Shown one piece after another: positions 39,189-47,592 of a DNA stretch of 64,000 nucleotides. The stretch is from assembly GCA_900637135.1 (NCBI GenBank), contig LR134353.1:3224001-3288000 (forward strand). Reading direction: 5' to 3'. The stretch comes from Mycolicibacterium flavescens. GTDB lineage: Bacteria; Actinomycetota; Actinomycetes; Mycobacteriales; Mycobacteriaceae. The notes beneath the pieces were generated by a model. It did not search any database. It saw only the letters and a program-made list of their open reading frames with translations, and was not told the DNA's origin. Within the stretch, counting starts at the first letter, position 1, and each line of letters begins with the position of its first letter. The position numbers and the translations under genes are program-made.

Positions 39189-39686
39189 ATCTCCCAACTT
39201 ATCTCCCGCATCCTGGTAGCCGGGCTCGGCAACATCTTCCTCGGCGACGACGGCTTCGGCCCCGAGGTGATGCGCCGCGTGCCGCCCGACCTCGCCGGAC
39301 CACACGTTGCGGTCAGGGATTACGGGATCGGCGGCATGCACCTCGCCTACGACCTGCTCGACGGCTGCGACGCCCTGGTCCTCGTCGACGCCATCCCGAG
39401 TCGCGGCGCGCCCGGCACGCTCCACGTATTCGAGGCCGACCTCACCGACGCCCGGGCCGAAACGGGTCTGGACGCGCACGCGATGGATCCCGCGGCGGTG
39501 TTCGCCAGCCTCAATGCGCTCGGCGGCACCCCGCCCTTCACCGTGGTGATCGGCTGCGAGGTCGACCGCGTCGACGAGGGTATCGGTCTGTCGGATGCCG
39601 TCGCGGCGGCCGTACCGGAGGCGGTGCAGGTGATCGGCGAGGTGGTCGCCGGACTATCGGCCCGCGTCTCGGTGACGGAGGGCTGA
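39189..39686 (+). CDS. Hydrogenase maturation protease (HybD/HupD family), start codon unclear
   Basis: The frame encodes a family M52 endopeptidase that should trim the HhyL C-terminus. The conserved N-terminal GLGNIFLGDDGFG, LVDAIPSRG and a downstream His (DAHAMDP) give the three Ni-sensing ligands; the first acidic ligand is Asp where HybD has Glu. No ATG, GTG or TTG exists in frame upstream of this motif: the frame is stopped at 39150-39152, and the first ordinary start, GTG at 39267, would delete the motif. An ATC at 39189, seven bases after a GAGG, or a CTG at 39213 could be used. A sequencing frameshift from the GTG at 39181 is another explanation. The listed start is provisional. Confidence 0.7.
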   Translation: MSQLISRILVAGLGNIFLGDDGFGPEVMRRVPPDLAGPHVAVRDYGIGGMHLAYDLLDGCDALVLVDAIPSRGAPGTLHVFEADLTDARAETGLDAHAMDPAAVFASLNALGGTPPFTVVIGCEVDRVDEGIGLSDAVAAAVPEAVQVIGEVVAGLSARVSVTEG

Positions 39687-39689
39687 CCG

Positions 39690-39953
39690 ATGTGTCTGGG
39701 GATTCCGGGGCGGGTCGTGACGATGCTGGAGGGCTACGGCGATCAGCTGGCCCTCGTCGAGGTCGCGGGTGAGCACCGCAAGGTCAACGTCGGCATGCTG
39801 CCCGAGGAGACGTTCACACCGGGCGACTGGGTCATCATCCACATGGGCTTCGTGGTGGAGAAGACCGACAAGGCAGGGGCCGACGCCGCACTCGCGGGTC
39901 TGCAATTGTTCGGCAGGGGCGAACCTGTTTCGGGCCTTGAGGATTCACCGTGA
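39690..39953 (+). CDS. hypC: Hydrogenase assembly chaperone HypC (first copy)
   Basis: An 87-residue HypC/HupF protein. The N-terminal MCLGIPG carries the essential Cys2 that binds the Fe(CN)2CO unit together with HypD. The GDWVIIHMGFVVEKTD segment is the conserved second half. It lies three bases after the protease gene and overlaps hypF by four bases. A second copy is at 45481. Confidence 0.92.
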   Translation: MCLGIPGRVVTMLEGYGDQLALVEVAGEHRKVNVGMLPEETFTPGDWVIIHMGFVVEKTDKAGADAALAGLQLFGRGEPVSGLEDSP

Positions 39954-42256
39954 CCACGCGGTGCCGGCTGCGTGTCCGGGTCCGGGGAGTGGTTCAGGGC
40001 GTCGGCTTCCGGCCCTTCGTGTACACGACGGCGGCCGCGCTGGGGCTGACCGGAAGCGTCTGCAACGACAGCGCGGGCGCGCTCGTCGACGTCGAGGGCG
40101 ACACCGCCGACGTCGAGACGTTTCTGGTCCGGTTGCGCGACCACCCACCGCCGCTGGCGGTGATCGAAGGCCTTGACACCGAAGCGCTTCCGGTCGCGGG
40201 CGGGACGGGTTTCGTCATCGCCGACACCTCGCGAACCGACGGTGGCCGCACGCTCACCTCACCCGACGTCGCCATGTGCGCCGACTGCGCCGCCGAACAA
40301 CGTGACCCCCGCAACCGACGTTTCCGTCATGCGTTCATCAACTGCACCAACTGCGGACCGCGCTTCACCATCATCGCCTCGCTGCCCTACGACCGGCACG
40401 CCACGACCATGGCGGGCTTCGACATGTGCGAGGCCTGCGCGCGCGAATACCACGATCCCGCCGACCGCAGGTTCCACGCCCAGCCCGTCTGCTGCCCCGA
40501 CTGCGGCCCGACGTTGACCTACCGCGACCTCGCGGGAGCCAGCATGACGGGCGAATCCGCGTTGCAGCGCGCGCGCCGGTTACTGACCGACGGAGGCATC
40601 CTCGCGGTCAAGGGCATCGGCGGCTACCACCTGGCCTGCGACGCCGCCGACGAACGCGCGGTCGCCGAGTTGCGTGCCAGGAAGCGCCGCGGCGACAAAC
40701 CGTTCGCGGTAATGGCACCCGACCTCGCGACCGCTCGCGGCCTGGTCGAGATCGATGCGCCGTCGGCGCGGTTGCTGGCCGGACCGCAACGCCCCATCGT
40801 GTTGATGCCGCAGCGCCACGGCGCCCCCGTCGCCGACGCCGTCGCACCGCACAACCGCGACCTGGGCATCCTGCTGGCCTACACCCCGCTGCACGCTCTG
40901 CTGTTCGGGCTGCCCGGCGACGCACCCGGACCGACCGCGTTGGTGATGACGTCGGCCAACCTCGCCGGCGAGCCGATCTGCTTCGCCGATGCGAGCACGC
41001 TGGAACGGCTTTCATGCATCGTCGACGGTTGGCTGATGCACGACCGCGAAATCCTGGTGCCCTGCGACGACTCCGTGATGCGCATGATCACCCTCGACGG
41101 CGGAGACGAGCCGGTGGAATTGCCGATTCGGCGATCGCGCGGCTATGCGCCGCTGCCCGTGGCGTTGCCGATGCCGGTGCCGCCCTCGCTGGCGGTCGGC
41201 GCCGACCTGAAGAACACCATGGCGGTCGCGGACGGCCGATACGCATGGCTGAGCCAGCACATCGGCGACATGGACGATCTCGCGACGCTGTCGGCCTTCG
41301 ATTCCGCGCAACGCCACCTGCGGGACTTGACGTCCGTCGCGCCGCAGGTGTTGGTCGCCGACGCGCATCCGCTGTACCGGTCGACCGAGTGGGCCCGGCG
41401 CAACGCGGCCGACCGGCCGGTCAAACTAGTTCAGCATCATCACGCGCACATCGCCGCGGTGATGGCCGAACACGGCCTCGACGGGTCCACCCAGGTGATC
41501 GGGTTCGCCTTCGACGGAACGGGTTACGGGCCCGACCGTGCGGTGTGGGGCGGCGAGGTGCTGCTGGCCAACTACAAGGGCTACCAACGGCTCGCGCACC
41601 TGAAGTACGTTGCCCTCGCGGGTGGTGACGTCAGCGTCCTTCGCCCGTATCGGATGGCCCTGGCACACCTGCGCTCGGCGGGGATCGCGTGGGATCCCGA
41701 CCTGCCCCCGGTCTCGGCCTGTCCACCCGACGAGCGTCAAGCGCTTGCCCGGCAACTCGAGACCGGCCTCGGCTGCGTGCCGACCTCCAGCATGGGCCGG
41801 CTGTTCGACGCGGTGTCCTCGCTGGCCGGCGTGCGGCACGTCGTCGACTACGAGGCGCAGGCCGCCATCGAGCTGGAGGGTATCTCCCGCGGCATCGACT
41901 GCGGCACAGACTCTTACGCATTCGCCGTCGGCACAAGCCACTCGACGGCAGTGATCGATCCCGCCCCGGTGCTGCACGCCATCGTCGACGACCTCCGTGC
42001 GGGTGTGTCCTCGTCAGTCATCGGCGCCCGGTTCCACCGCGCGGTCGCCGATCTGGTTGTCGACCTCGCATGCACACACGCCGACTCGTCGCGGCCCGTG
42101 GCCCTGTCCGGCGGTGTGTTCCAGAACGCCCTGCTCCTCGAGTCGACCCTGAACGGGCTACACGGCAAGGGCATCGACGCGATGACCCATCGCACGGTGC
42201 CGCCCAACGACGGCGGTATCGCACTGGGCCAGTTGCTGGTGGGGAACGCATCATGA
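39950..42256 (+). CDS. hypF: Carbamoyltransferase HypF
   Basis: A 768-residue enzyme that makes the cyanide ligands of the active-site iron from carbamoyl phosphate, passing the carbamoyl group to HypE. The domain order is complete. The acylphosphatase domain (GVVQGVGFRPFVY) is first. Zinc fingers with four CxxC pairs follow (CADC, CTNC, CEAC, CPDC), then a YrdC-like domain (about 190-380) and a Kae1-like domain with HHHAH near residue 485. It starts at a GTG overlapping the hypC stop and ends with ATGA overlap. Confidence 0.95.
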   Translation: MTTRCRLRVRVRGVVQGVGFRPFVYTTAAALGLTGSVCNDSAGALVDVEGDTADVETFLVRLRDHPPPLAVIEGLDTEALPVAGGTGFVIADTSRTDGGRTLTSPDVAMCADCAAEQRDPRNRRFRHAFINCTNCGPRFTIIASLPYDRHATTMAGFDMCEACAREYHDPADRRFHAQPVCCPDCGPTLTYRDLAGASMTGESALQRARRLLTDGGILAVKGIGGYHLACDAADERAVAELRARKRRGDKPFAVMAPDLATARGLVEIDAPSARLLAGPQRPIVLMPQRHGAPVADAVAPHNRDLGILLAYTPLHALLFGLPGDAPGPTALVMTSANLAGEPICFADASTLERLSCIVDGWLMHDREILVPCDDSVMRMITLDGGDEPVELPIRRSRGYAPLPVALPMPVPPSLAVGADLKNTMAVADGRYAWLSQHIGDMDDLATLSAFDSAQRHLRDLTSVAPQVLVADAHPLYRSTEWARRNAADRPVKLVQHHHAHIAAVMAEHGLDGSTQVIGFAFDGTGYGPDRAVWGGEVLLANYKGYQRLAHLKYVALAGGDVSVLRPYRMALAHLRSAGIAWDPDLPPVSACPPDERQALARQLETGLGCVPTSSMGRLFDAVSSLAGVRHVVDYEAQAAIELEGISRGIDCGTDSYAFAVGTSHSTAVIDPAPVLHAIVDDLRAGVSSSVIGARFHRAVADLVVDLACTHADSSRPVALSGGVFQNALLLESTLNGLHGKGIDAMTHRTVPPNDGGIALGQLLVGNAS

Positions 42257-42972
42257 ACGACAAGGACGGTCCTACGGTGTTCGGCCGCTACGCCTACCCG
42301 CCGAACGAGCTCGGCTACTGCGGTCCGGCCGGCGGCGGTGGAACCTCCGGGCTCGCCGCGCACGCACACGAATTCGACGGTGCCTGGCCGTATCTCACCG
42401 TCATCGCCGAGGCCGTCGGGACGTCCGACGCGCTGGACGACGAGGTCGTCCGCAGCTACTGGATCGGCGGGCGGGCGCTGTCCAAGGTGGATCCCGACCA
42501 CCTGCTGGCACGGTTGCGCGCGTCGATCACCGGTCAGGTCACCGGGATGCTCGACACGGTTCCCTCCACCTCCGATGTCCTGGCACACCACAGCTTTCAC
42601 GTCTTCGTTGTTTACCCCTGGGTGAAGTTCCTGGGACGCGACGCCGACACCGCCATGGGCGTCATGCAGGCTTGCCGCATCCGGTGGGGCACCGTCACGT
42701 CCGTCACCGGCGACCGGGCGGAGGTCACGTCGCGGCCGCTGACATACGGAGACGGTCGCCTGGTGCTGGGTGATCCGCGCGCCGAGCGGATCACATGGAA
42801 GCGGGGCGAGCAGTCACTGGCGCCCCGTCCGCAACCTGGGACGATCGTCTCCGCCCACTGGGACTGGATCTGCGGGACGCTGACCGACGAGGAGGCCGCC
42901 GACCTCGAGGGGGCCACGCAGGCAACGCTCAATCTTGTGAACTCCGTTCTTGGACAAGGAGTATCGCGATGA
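42253..42972 (+). CDS. DUF6390 family hydrogenase-operon protein
   Basis: A 239-residue protein with ATGA coupling to hypF and overlap with the next gene. It starts MNDKDGPTVFGRYAYPPNELGYCG; the RYAYPPNELGYCGP motif looks strongly conserved. A HSFHVFVVYPWVKFLG segment follows in the middle, and HWDWICGTL near the C-terminus. No catalytic motif is recognisable. The family appears to be limited to hydrogenase operons; function is unknown. Confidence 0.75.
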   Translation: MNDKDGPTVFGRYAYPPNELGYCGPAGGGGTSGLAAHAHEFDGAWPYLTVIAEAVGTSDALDDEVVRSYWIGGRALSKVDPDHLLARLRASITGQVTGMLDTVPSTSDVLAHHSFHVFVVYPWVKFLGRDADTAMGVMQACRIRWGTVTSVTGDRAEVTSRPLTYGDGRLVLGDPRAERITWKRGEQSLAPRPQPGTIVSAHWDWICGTLTDEEAADLEGATQATLNLVNSVLGQGVSR

Positions 42973-43694
42973 CGACCGCTAAACGACCGTATGTCGGCGA
43001 GGAACTGTCAGCCGACCTCGCCGCCGCCGCGCTGGATCTGGCCCGCCGGTTCAACGATGGAGCGACTTTGTGGGTGATCTCGCCGCAGTGGGAGCCGCAC
43101 GCCCATCACATCGCCGTCGAGTTCGTGCACCCGGTGATCATGGGCAAGCGGGCACTTCCGTCGGTCGCCCTCGTCGAACCGGACCCCGTCGCGCAGGCGC
43201 GGGTGGCAAGTCGGCCCGGCGATCTGCTGATCGCGGTGGCGTCGGCGCACGAACCGTCGGTCGTCGACGCGATGCGGCGCGCCCGCGCGTGGGGCGTCCT
43301 GACGTTGTGGATCGGGTCCGGACCCCGTCCAGCGGCGGGAGCGGCAAATCACATCCTCTGGATCGACACCGAGGACCCGATGGTGCCCGCCACCGGAGCA
43401 TTCGTGCTGCTGTATCACCTGCTGTGGGAGCTTACCCACGTCTGTTTCGAGCATCCGGGACTGCTCAAACCCGCGGACCCCGCCGCCGTCTGCGTGACGT
43501 GTAGCGACGAGGGGCGGTTCGGTGAGGTGCTCGTGCCGCCGGTCGACGCGACGAGTTCGGCGCTGGTACGCACTGCCGAGGGTGAGGAGTGGGTCGACGT
43601 CACGCTGATCGGCGATGTCGCGGTCGACGACCTTGTTCTGCTGCATGCCGGCGGGGCCATCTCGCGCGTCGAGCCCGAGGAGGTGCGCCGATGA
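42969..43694 (+). CDS. SIS-like domain fused to a HypC-like module
   Basis: A 241-residue protein with two parts. Residues about 8-165 look like a SIS (sugar isomerase) Rossmann-type domain: RPGDLLIAVASAHEPSVVDAMRRAR and an ALLYHLLWELTH-type helix at the end. Residues about 172-240 resemble HypC, with CVTCSDEGRFGEV at the start and DVAVDDLVLLHAGGAISRVE at the end, the same pattern as VGDWVLVHVGFA. It may join the Fe(CN)2CO-building machinery or protein partners of HypC/HypD. It is coupled by overlaps on both sides. Confidence 0.7.
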   Translation: MTTAKRPYVGEELSADLAAAALDLARRFNDGATLWVISPQWEPHAHHIAVEFVHPVIMGKRALPSVALVEPDPVAQARVASRPGDLLIAVASAHEPSVVDAMRRARAWGVLTLWIGSGPRPAAGAANHILWIDTEDPMVPATGAFVLLYHLLWELTHVCFEHPGLLKPADPAAVCVTCSDEGRFGEVLVPPVDATSSALVRTAEGEEWVDVTLIGDVAVDDLVLLHAGGAISRVEPEEVRR

Positions 43695-44377
43695 CCGACT
43701 CCGATGCCACCGGCTTCCTGTACCCGTTCATCGAGTCCGAGGAGTCCGACGCCGCGAGCCTGCTCGACGACCTCGCGACCTCGGCCCGCGGTAAGGCCGC
43801 CGAAAGCGCTCGGCTGCAACGGGAATCGCTCGAGGAGTACGGTGATGCGTTGACCGCGGCCGGAACGCAGATGGCCGAGCGGTTCCGCCGCGGCGGGCGG
43901 TTGTACACGTTCGGCAACGGCGGAAGTTCCACCGACGCCGCGACGTTGGCCTCGCTGTTCAGCCGACCGGCACGTGGAAGGCCGGTCGCCGCATGGTCCC
44001 TTGCCGCCGACAACGCCGTGGTGACCGCGCTCGGCAACGACGTCGGGTTCGAGCTGATTTTCAAACGCCAGATCATCGCCCACGCCCGCGACCGCGACGT
44101 CGCGATCGCGCTGTCCACGTCCGGCAACTCCGACGACCTGATGACCGCGATCACCGAGGCCAAGCATCGCGGCCTGCTGACCGCGGGCTTCTCCGGCCAC
44201 GACGGCGGGCGGATGGCGGCCGCCGATGACCTCGACTTCTGTTTCACCGTCCACTCGCAGAGCATCCACCGCATCCAGGAGAGCCACGCGATGCTCGGCT
44301 ACCAACTCTGGGCGGTGGTTCAGGACCAACTGCACACCAACTCGGCCCGCGCACTGAACGGAGCACCTTCCACATGA
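43691..44377 (+). CDS. GmhA-like SIS-domain protein in hydrogenase operon
   Basis: A 228-residue protein closely resembling sedoheptulose-7-phosphate isomerase GmhA. Substrate-loop motifs FGNGGSSTDA and LSTSGNSDDL are intact, and the C-terminal HRIQESHAMLGYQLW helix matches the IQE.H active-site segment of GmhA. The N-terminal 45 residues are acidic and extra. A sugar-phosphate role within a hydrogenase operon is unexpected. It is coupled by four-base overlaps to the SIS-HypC gene and to hypE. Confidence 0.75.
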   Translation: MTDSDATGFLYPFIESEESDAASLLDDLATSARGKAAESARLQRESLEEYGDALTAAGTQMAERFRRGGRLYTFGNGGSSTDAATLASLFSRPARGRPVAAWSLAADNAVVTALGNDVGFELIFKRQIIAHARDRDVAIALSTSGNSDDLMTAITEAKHRGLLTAGFSGHDGGRMAAADDLDFCFTVHSQSIHRIQESHAMLGYQLWAVVQDQLHTNSARALNGAPST

Positions 44378-45468
44378 CACGAGCTGCGAGCGCGTCCGAA
44401 CGCGAAGACCGGGTGCTGGAACGGATCGACAAGTTCCGGCAGCGACGACCGCGGCTGCTCGACGAAGTGGTGACGCTCGCGCACGGGGCGGGCGGCAAGT
44501 CGTCGGCCGCGCTCGTCGACGCGGTGTTCCTCGAGGCCTTCCGCAACGACGAACTCGAACAACTCGGTGACGCCGCCGCGGTGCGGATGCCGTCGGGCGA
44601 GCGGCTCGCTTTCTCCACCGACTCCTACGTGGTGTCGCCGCGGCGCTTCCCGGGCGGCTCCATCGGCCACGTCGCGGTGCACGGCACGATCAACGACCTG
44701 GCCGTCTCCGGTGCCCGCCCACAGTGGCTTTCGGCGGCGTTCGTGATCGAAGAGGGCTTTCCGATCGCCGAACTGCGCGAAATCGTCGCGGACATGGGCG
44801 AAGCCGCGTTGAACGCGGGCGTGCAGATCGTCACCGGCGACACGAAGGTCGTCGGCAGGGGCGCCGCCGACGGCGTCTACATCTGCACCGCGGGCATGGG
44901 TTTGATTCCCGAGGGCCGGCTGCTGTCCCGCGACAGCCTGGAGCCCGGCGACAAGGTCGTGCTGTCAGGCACGATCGGCGAGCACGGGATGGCCGTCATG
45001 CTGGCGCGCGGCGATCTGGCCATCGACGCCGACATCGCGTCGGACACCGCGCCGGTGCACGAACTCGTCGAGCTGCTGCTGACCGCGGCGCCGTCGACCC
45101 GGTGGATGCGCGATGCGACGCGCGGCGGTGTGGGCACGGTGGCCAACGAACTCGTCAAAGACGCGCCGTTCGCGATGATCCTCGACGAGGAGAGACTGCC
45201 CGTCCTGCCGCAGGTGCTCGGGGCGTGCGACATGCTCGGCATCGACCCGCTCTACGTGGCGAACGAGGGCAAGTTCGTCGCCGTCGTGCCCGCCGACGAA
45301 GCCGATGCGGCGGTGTCCGCGTTGCGCGGCCACCCGCAGGGCGCGCAGGCCGCGGTGGTCGGCGAGATCGTCCCCGAACCCCACGGAATCGTCGCGCTAC
45401 GAACATCGTTCGGTGGCAGCCGGATCGTCGACATGCTCGTCGGCGACCCCCTGCCGCGGATATGTTGA
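44374..45468 (+). CDS. hypE: Hydrogenase expression/formation protein HypE
   Basis: A 364-residue protein of the PurM-like ATPase family. It accepts the carbamoyl group from HypF on its C-terminal cysteine and dehydrates it to thiocyanate, the source of CN ligands. The C-terminus is PRIC with the acceptor Cys as the last residue. AHGAGGKSS and DATRGGVGTVANE are family motifs. An extra N-terminal helix of about 25 residues precedes the core. Confidence 0.95.
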   Translation: MTRAASASEREDRVLERIDKFRQRRPRLLDEVVTLAHGAGGKSSAALVDAVFLEAFRNDELEQLGDAAAVRMPSGERLAFSTDSYVVSPRRFPGGSIGHVAVHGTINDLAVSGARPQWLSAAFVIEEGFPIAELREIVADMGEAALNAGVQIVTGDTKVVGRGAADGVYICTAGMGLIPEGRLLSRDSLEPGDKVVLSGTIGEHGMAVMLARGDLAIDADIASDTAPVHELVELLLTAAPSTRWMRDATRGGVGTVANELVKDAPFAMILDEERLPVLPQVLGACDMLGIDPLYVANEGKFVAVVPADEADAAVSALRGHPQGAQAAVVGEIVPEPHGIVALRTSFGGSRIVDMLVGDPLPRIC

Positions 45469-45480
45469 GAGGAGACCGAC

Positions 45481-45753
45481 ATGTGCCTCGGCATCCCCGG
45501 TCAGGTGGTCGACATCGTCGACGCCGAACAATCGCTGGCCAAGGTCGACGTCAACGGCGTCCGCAGAACCATCAGCGTGCGTCTGCTGGTCGACGACAAT
45601 CTGCAGGTCGGCGACTGGGTCCTGGTTCACGTCGGGTTCGCGATGGCCAAGATCGACGAACGCGAGGCCACGCTCACCCTCGACCAGGTACAGAAGATGG
45701 GCGCCGACTACGCCGCCGAGATCGAAGCATTCAACTCGTCCGAAATCGCTTGA
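45481..45753 (+). CDS. hypC: Hydrogenase assembly chaperone HypC (second copy)
   Basis: A 90-residue HypC with MCLGIPGQVVDIVD at the N-terminus (Cys2) and GDWVLVHVGFAMAKID. It is about half identical by eye to the first copy at 39690 and lies between hypE and hypD with a GAGGAG ribosome site. Two HypC copies may serve different steps, for example iron delivery versus large-subunit chaperoning. Confidence 0.93.
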   Translation: MCLGIPGQVVDIVDAEQSLAKVDVNGVRRTISVRLLVDDNLQVGDWVLVHVGFAMAKIDEREATLTLDQVQKMGADYAAEIEAFNSSEIA

Positions 45754-45763
45754 GGGGCAAACC

Positions 45764-46891
45764 ATGAGATTCGTCGACGAATTCCGCGACCCGGCCGCGG
45801 CACGCGCGCTGGTCAGATCCATCACCGACCTCGCCGGCGACGACGAGTTCAAATTCATGGAGGTGTGCGGCGGCCACACCCACACCATCTACCGCCATGG
45901 CATCGAGCATCTGCTGCCGGAGACGGTCGAGCTGGTACACGGGCCCGGATGCCCGGTGTGCGTCATTCCGATGGGACGCGTCGACGACGCGATGTGGCTG
46001 GCCGAACAACCGGACGTCATCTTCACGACGTTCGGCGACATGATGCGAGTGCCGGGATCGCGGGGCAACCTCATCGAAGCGAAGGCCCGCGGCGCCGATG
46101 TGCGCTTCGTGTACTCGCCGCTGGACTCCTTGAAGATCGCGCTCGACAACCCCGACAAGCGGGTCGTGTTCTTCGCAGTGGGCTTCGAGACAACCGCCCC
46201 GTCCACCGCCGTGACGCTGGTGCGCGCGAAAGCTCTGGGCGTGGGTAACTTCAGCGTGTTCTGTAACCACGTCACGATCGTTCCGCCCATCAAGGCGATC
46301 CTGGAGTCTCCCGACCTGCGGCTGTCCGGATTCCTCGGGCCCGGACACGTCTCGACGGTGGTGGGGTTGCGCCCGTACCGGTTCGTCCCCGACGTATACG
46401 GAAAACCCATGGTGGTGGCAGGATTCGAACCGCTCGACATCCTCGCGTCGGTGCACATGCTGCTGCAGCAGATCCGCGACGGCCGTTGCGAGGTCGAGAA
46501 CCAGTACACGCGGGTGGTGCGTCCCGAAGGCAACACGCAGGCGCTCAAGCTGATGGCGCAGACGTTCGAGCTGCGACCGCATTTCGAGTGGCGGGGGCTG
46601 GGTTTCATCTCACAGAGCGCGCTGCGGCTCCACCCCGACTACGCCGACTTCGACGCCGAACGCACCTTCGCCATGCCGGGTGTGCGGGTGGCCGATCCGA
46701 AGGCGTGCCAGTGCGGCGAGGTGCTCAAAGGCGTCATCAAACCGTGGGAGTGCAAGGTTTTCGGTACCGCGTGCACACCGGAGACGCCGATCGGGACGTG
46801 CATGGTGTCCCCAGAGGGCGCCTGCGCGGCGTACTACAACTTCGGGCGGTTGCACCGTGAGACGGCGTTGGTCCTGGGTCAGCGCGCCTGA
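45764..46891 (+). CDS. hypD: Hydrogenase formation protein HypD
   Basis: A 375-residue Fe-S scaffold on which, with HypC, the Fe(CN)2CO unit is assembled. Conserved motifs are CGGHTH, GPGCPVCV, GFETTAPSTA and a C-terminal [4Fe-4S] region with CQCGEVLKG, WECKVFG and EGACAAYY. It is the last clear hydrogenase gene of the operon; a short hairpin follows. Confidence 0.96.
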   Translation: MRFVDEFRDPAAARALVRSITDLAGDDEFKFMEVCGGHTHTIYRHGIEHLLPETVELVHGPGCPVCVIPMGRVDDAMWLAEQPDVIFTTFGDMMRVPGSRGNLIEAKARGADVRFVYSPLDSLKIALDNPDKRVVFFAVGFETTAPSTAVTLVRAKALGVGNFSVFCNHVTIVPPIKAILESPDLRLSGFLGPGHVSTVVGLRPYRFVPDVYGKPMVVAGFEPLDILASVHMLLQQIRDGRCEVENQYTRVVRPEGNTQALKLMAQTFELRPHFEWRGLGFISQSALRLHPDYADFDAERTFAMPGVRVADPKACQCGEVLKGVIKPWECKVFGTACTPETPIGTCMVSPEGACAAYYNFGRLHRETALVLGQRA

Positions 46892-46904
46892 GGCCGTCTA
46901 TTCA

Positions 46905-46924
46905 TCGCCGCGATCCCGCGGCGA
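46905..46924 (+). terminator. Short GC hairpin after hypD
   Basis: An 8-base stem (46905-46912 with 46917-46924) encloses a 4-base loop 13 bases after the hypD stop, just before the ribosome site of the next gene. It may end or attenuate the hydrogenase transcript. Confidence 0.45.
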
Positions 46925-46943
46925 CAAGTGAGGAGTGAATGTC

Positions 46944-47384
46944 ATGACAGAGCCGGAGGAACGAGGAAAGCGCGGAACCGGATCCGATCAACCCTCGGGC
47001 GGGCCGGCGGACCGTCCGTCGGACACCTATCGCGGTGACGAGTCCGTCCCTGCCCACGAGGACGGCGGAAAGCCGGACTTCCAGACGGGATTCACCAACG
47101 AACCGCCCAAGGACGTCAAACCTGAGATCCCGCCGTACGAGGGGCGGCAGACGTCGGCCAAGCCGGAAGGCTCGGGCGACGACGGCGGCGAACGCACCGC
47201 GGGTGCGGTGAAGCCGGCGACGGATGCCACGAGCAAGTCGGAGTCGCCGAGCGATACCGGCGGTGCGACCGCCTCCCCCGCCGACGAACAACCGGCGTCA
47301 CACATGCCGGAGTCCGACCGCGGCGACGACCAGGTGGGCCCGTCGCATACCGCGGGCACCGGTCGCGCCGAGGACAAACGCTAG
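46944..47384 (+). CDS. Disordered, highly charged protein of unknown function
   Basis: A 146-residue protein rich in Gly, Pro, Asp, Glu, Ser and Lys, with no hydrophobic core, signal or known domain. It is predicted to be intrinsically disordered throughout. The ATG at 46944 is favoured by a GAGGAG seven bases upstream; a GTG at 46935 is in frame. Codon use looks normal for the genome. It follows hypD closely, so it could be the tail of the hydrogenase operon or independent. Confidence 0.6.
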   Translation: MTEPEERGKRGTGSDQPSGGPADRPSDTYRGDESVPAHEDGGKPDFQTGFTNEPPKDVKPEIPPYEGRQTSAKPEGSGDDGGERTAGAVKPATDATSKSESPSDTGGATASPADEQPASHMPESDRGDDQVGPSHTAGTGRAEDKR

Positions 47385-47388
47385 CGAT

Positions 47389-47583
47389 TCACCACTGATC
47401 GCGCGGGACGTCGAAGTCCGAGCACAGCGCGCGCCAGACGTCGCGCGGATCGACGCCGTCCTCGATGGCCCGCTCGGCGGTGCGCCCATCCAATCCGCTC
47501 AGAACGTGGTCGACGAGCAGCGACGACCCGCGCACCGAGCCGAACTGCTCCTCGACGAGCTGATGAAATTCCGTCAACCGCAC
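47389..47583 (-). CDS. DUF3046 family protein (Rv2738c-like)
   Basis: A 64-residue protein with the family pattern MRLTEFH...FG...GSSLLVDHVLSGLDGRTAERAIEDGVDPRDVWRALC. The second half repeats as DFDVPRDQW. The family occurs next to recA in actinobacteria; in M. tuberculosis it directly follows recA. Here the hydrogenase operon separates the two. Function is unknown. Confidence 0.85.
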   Translation of the reverse strand: MRLTEFHQLVEEQFGSVRGSSLLVDHVLSGLDGRTAERAIEDGVDPRDVWRALCSDFDVPRDQW

Positions 47584-47592
47584 GAGCCCAAA

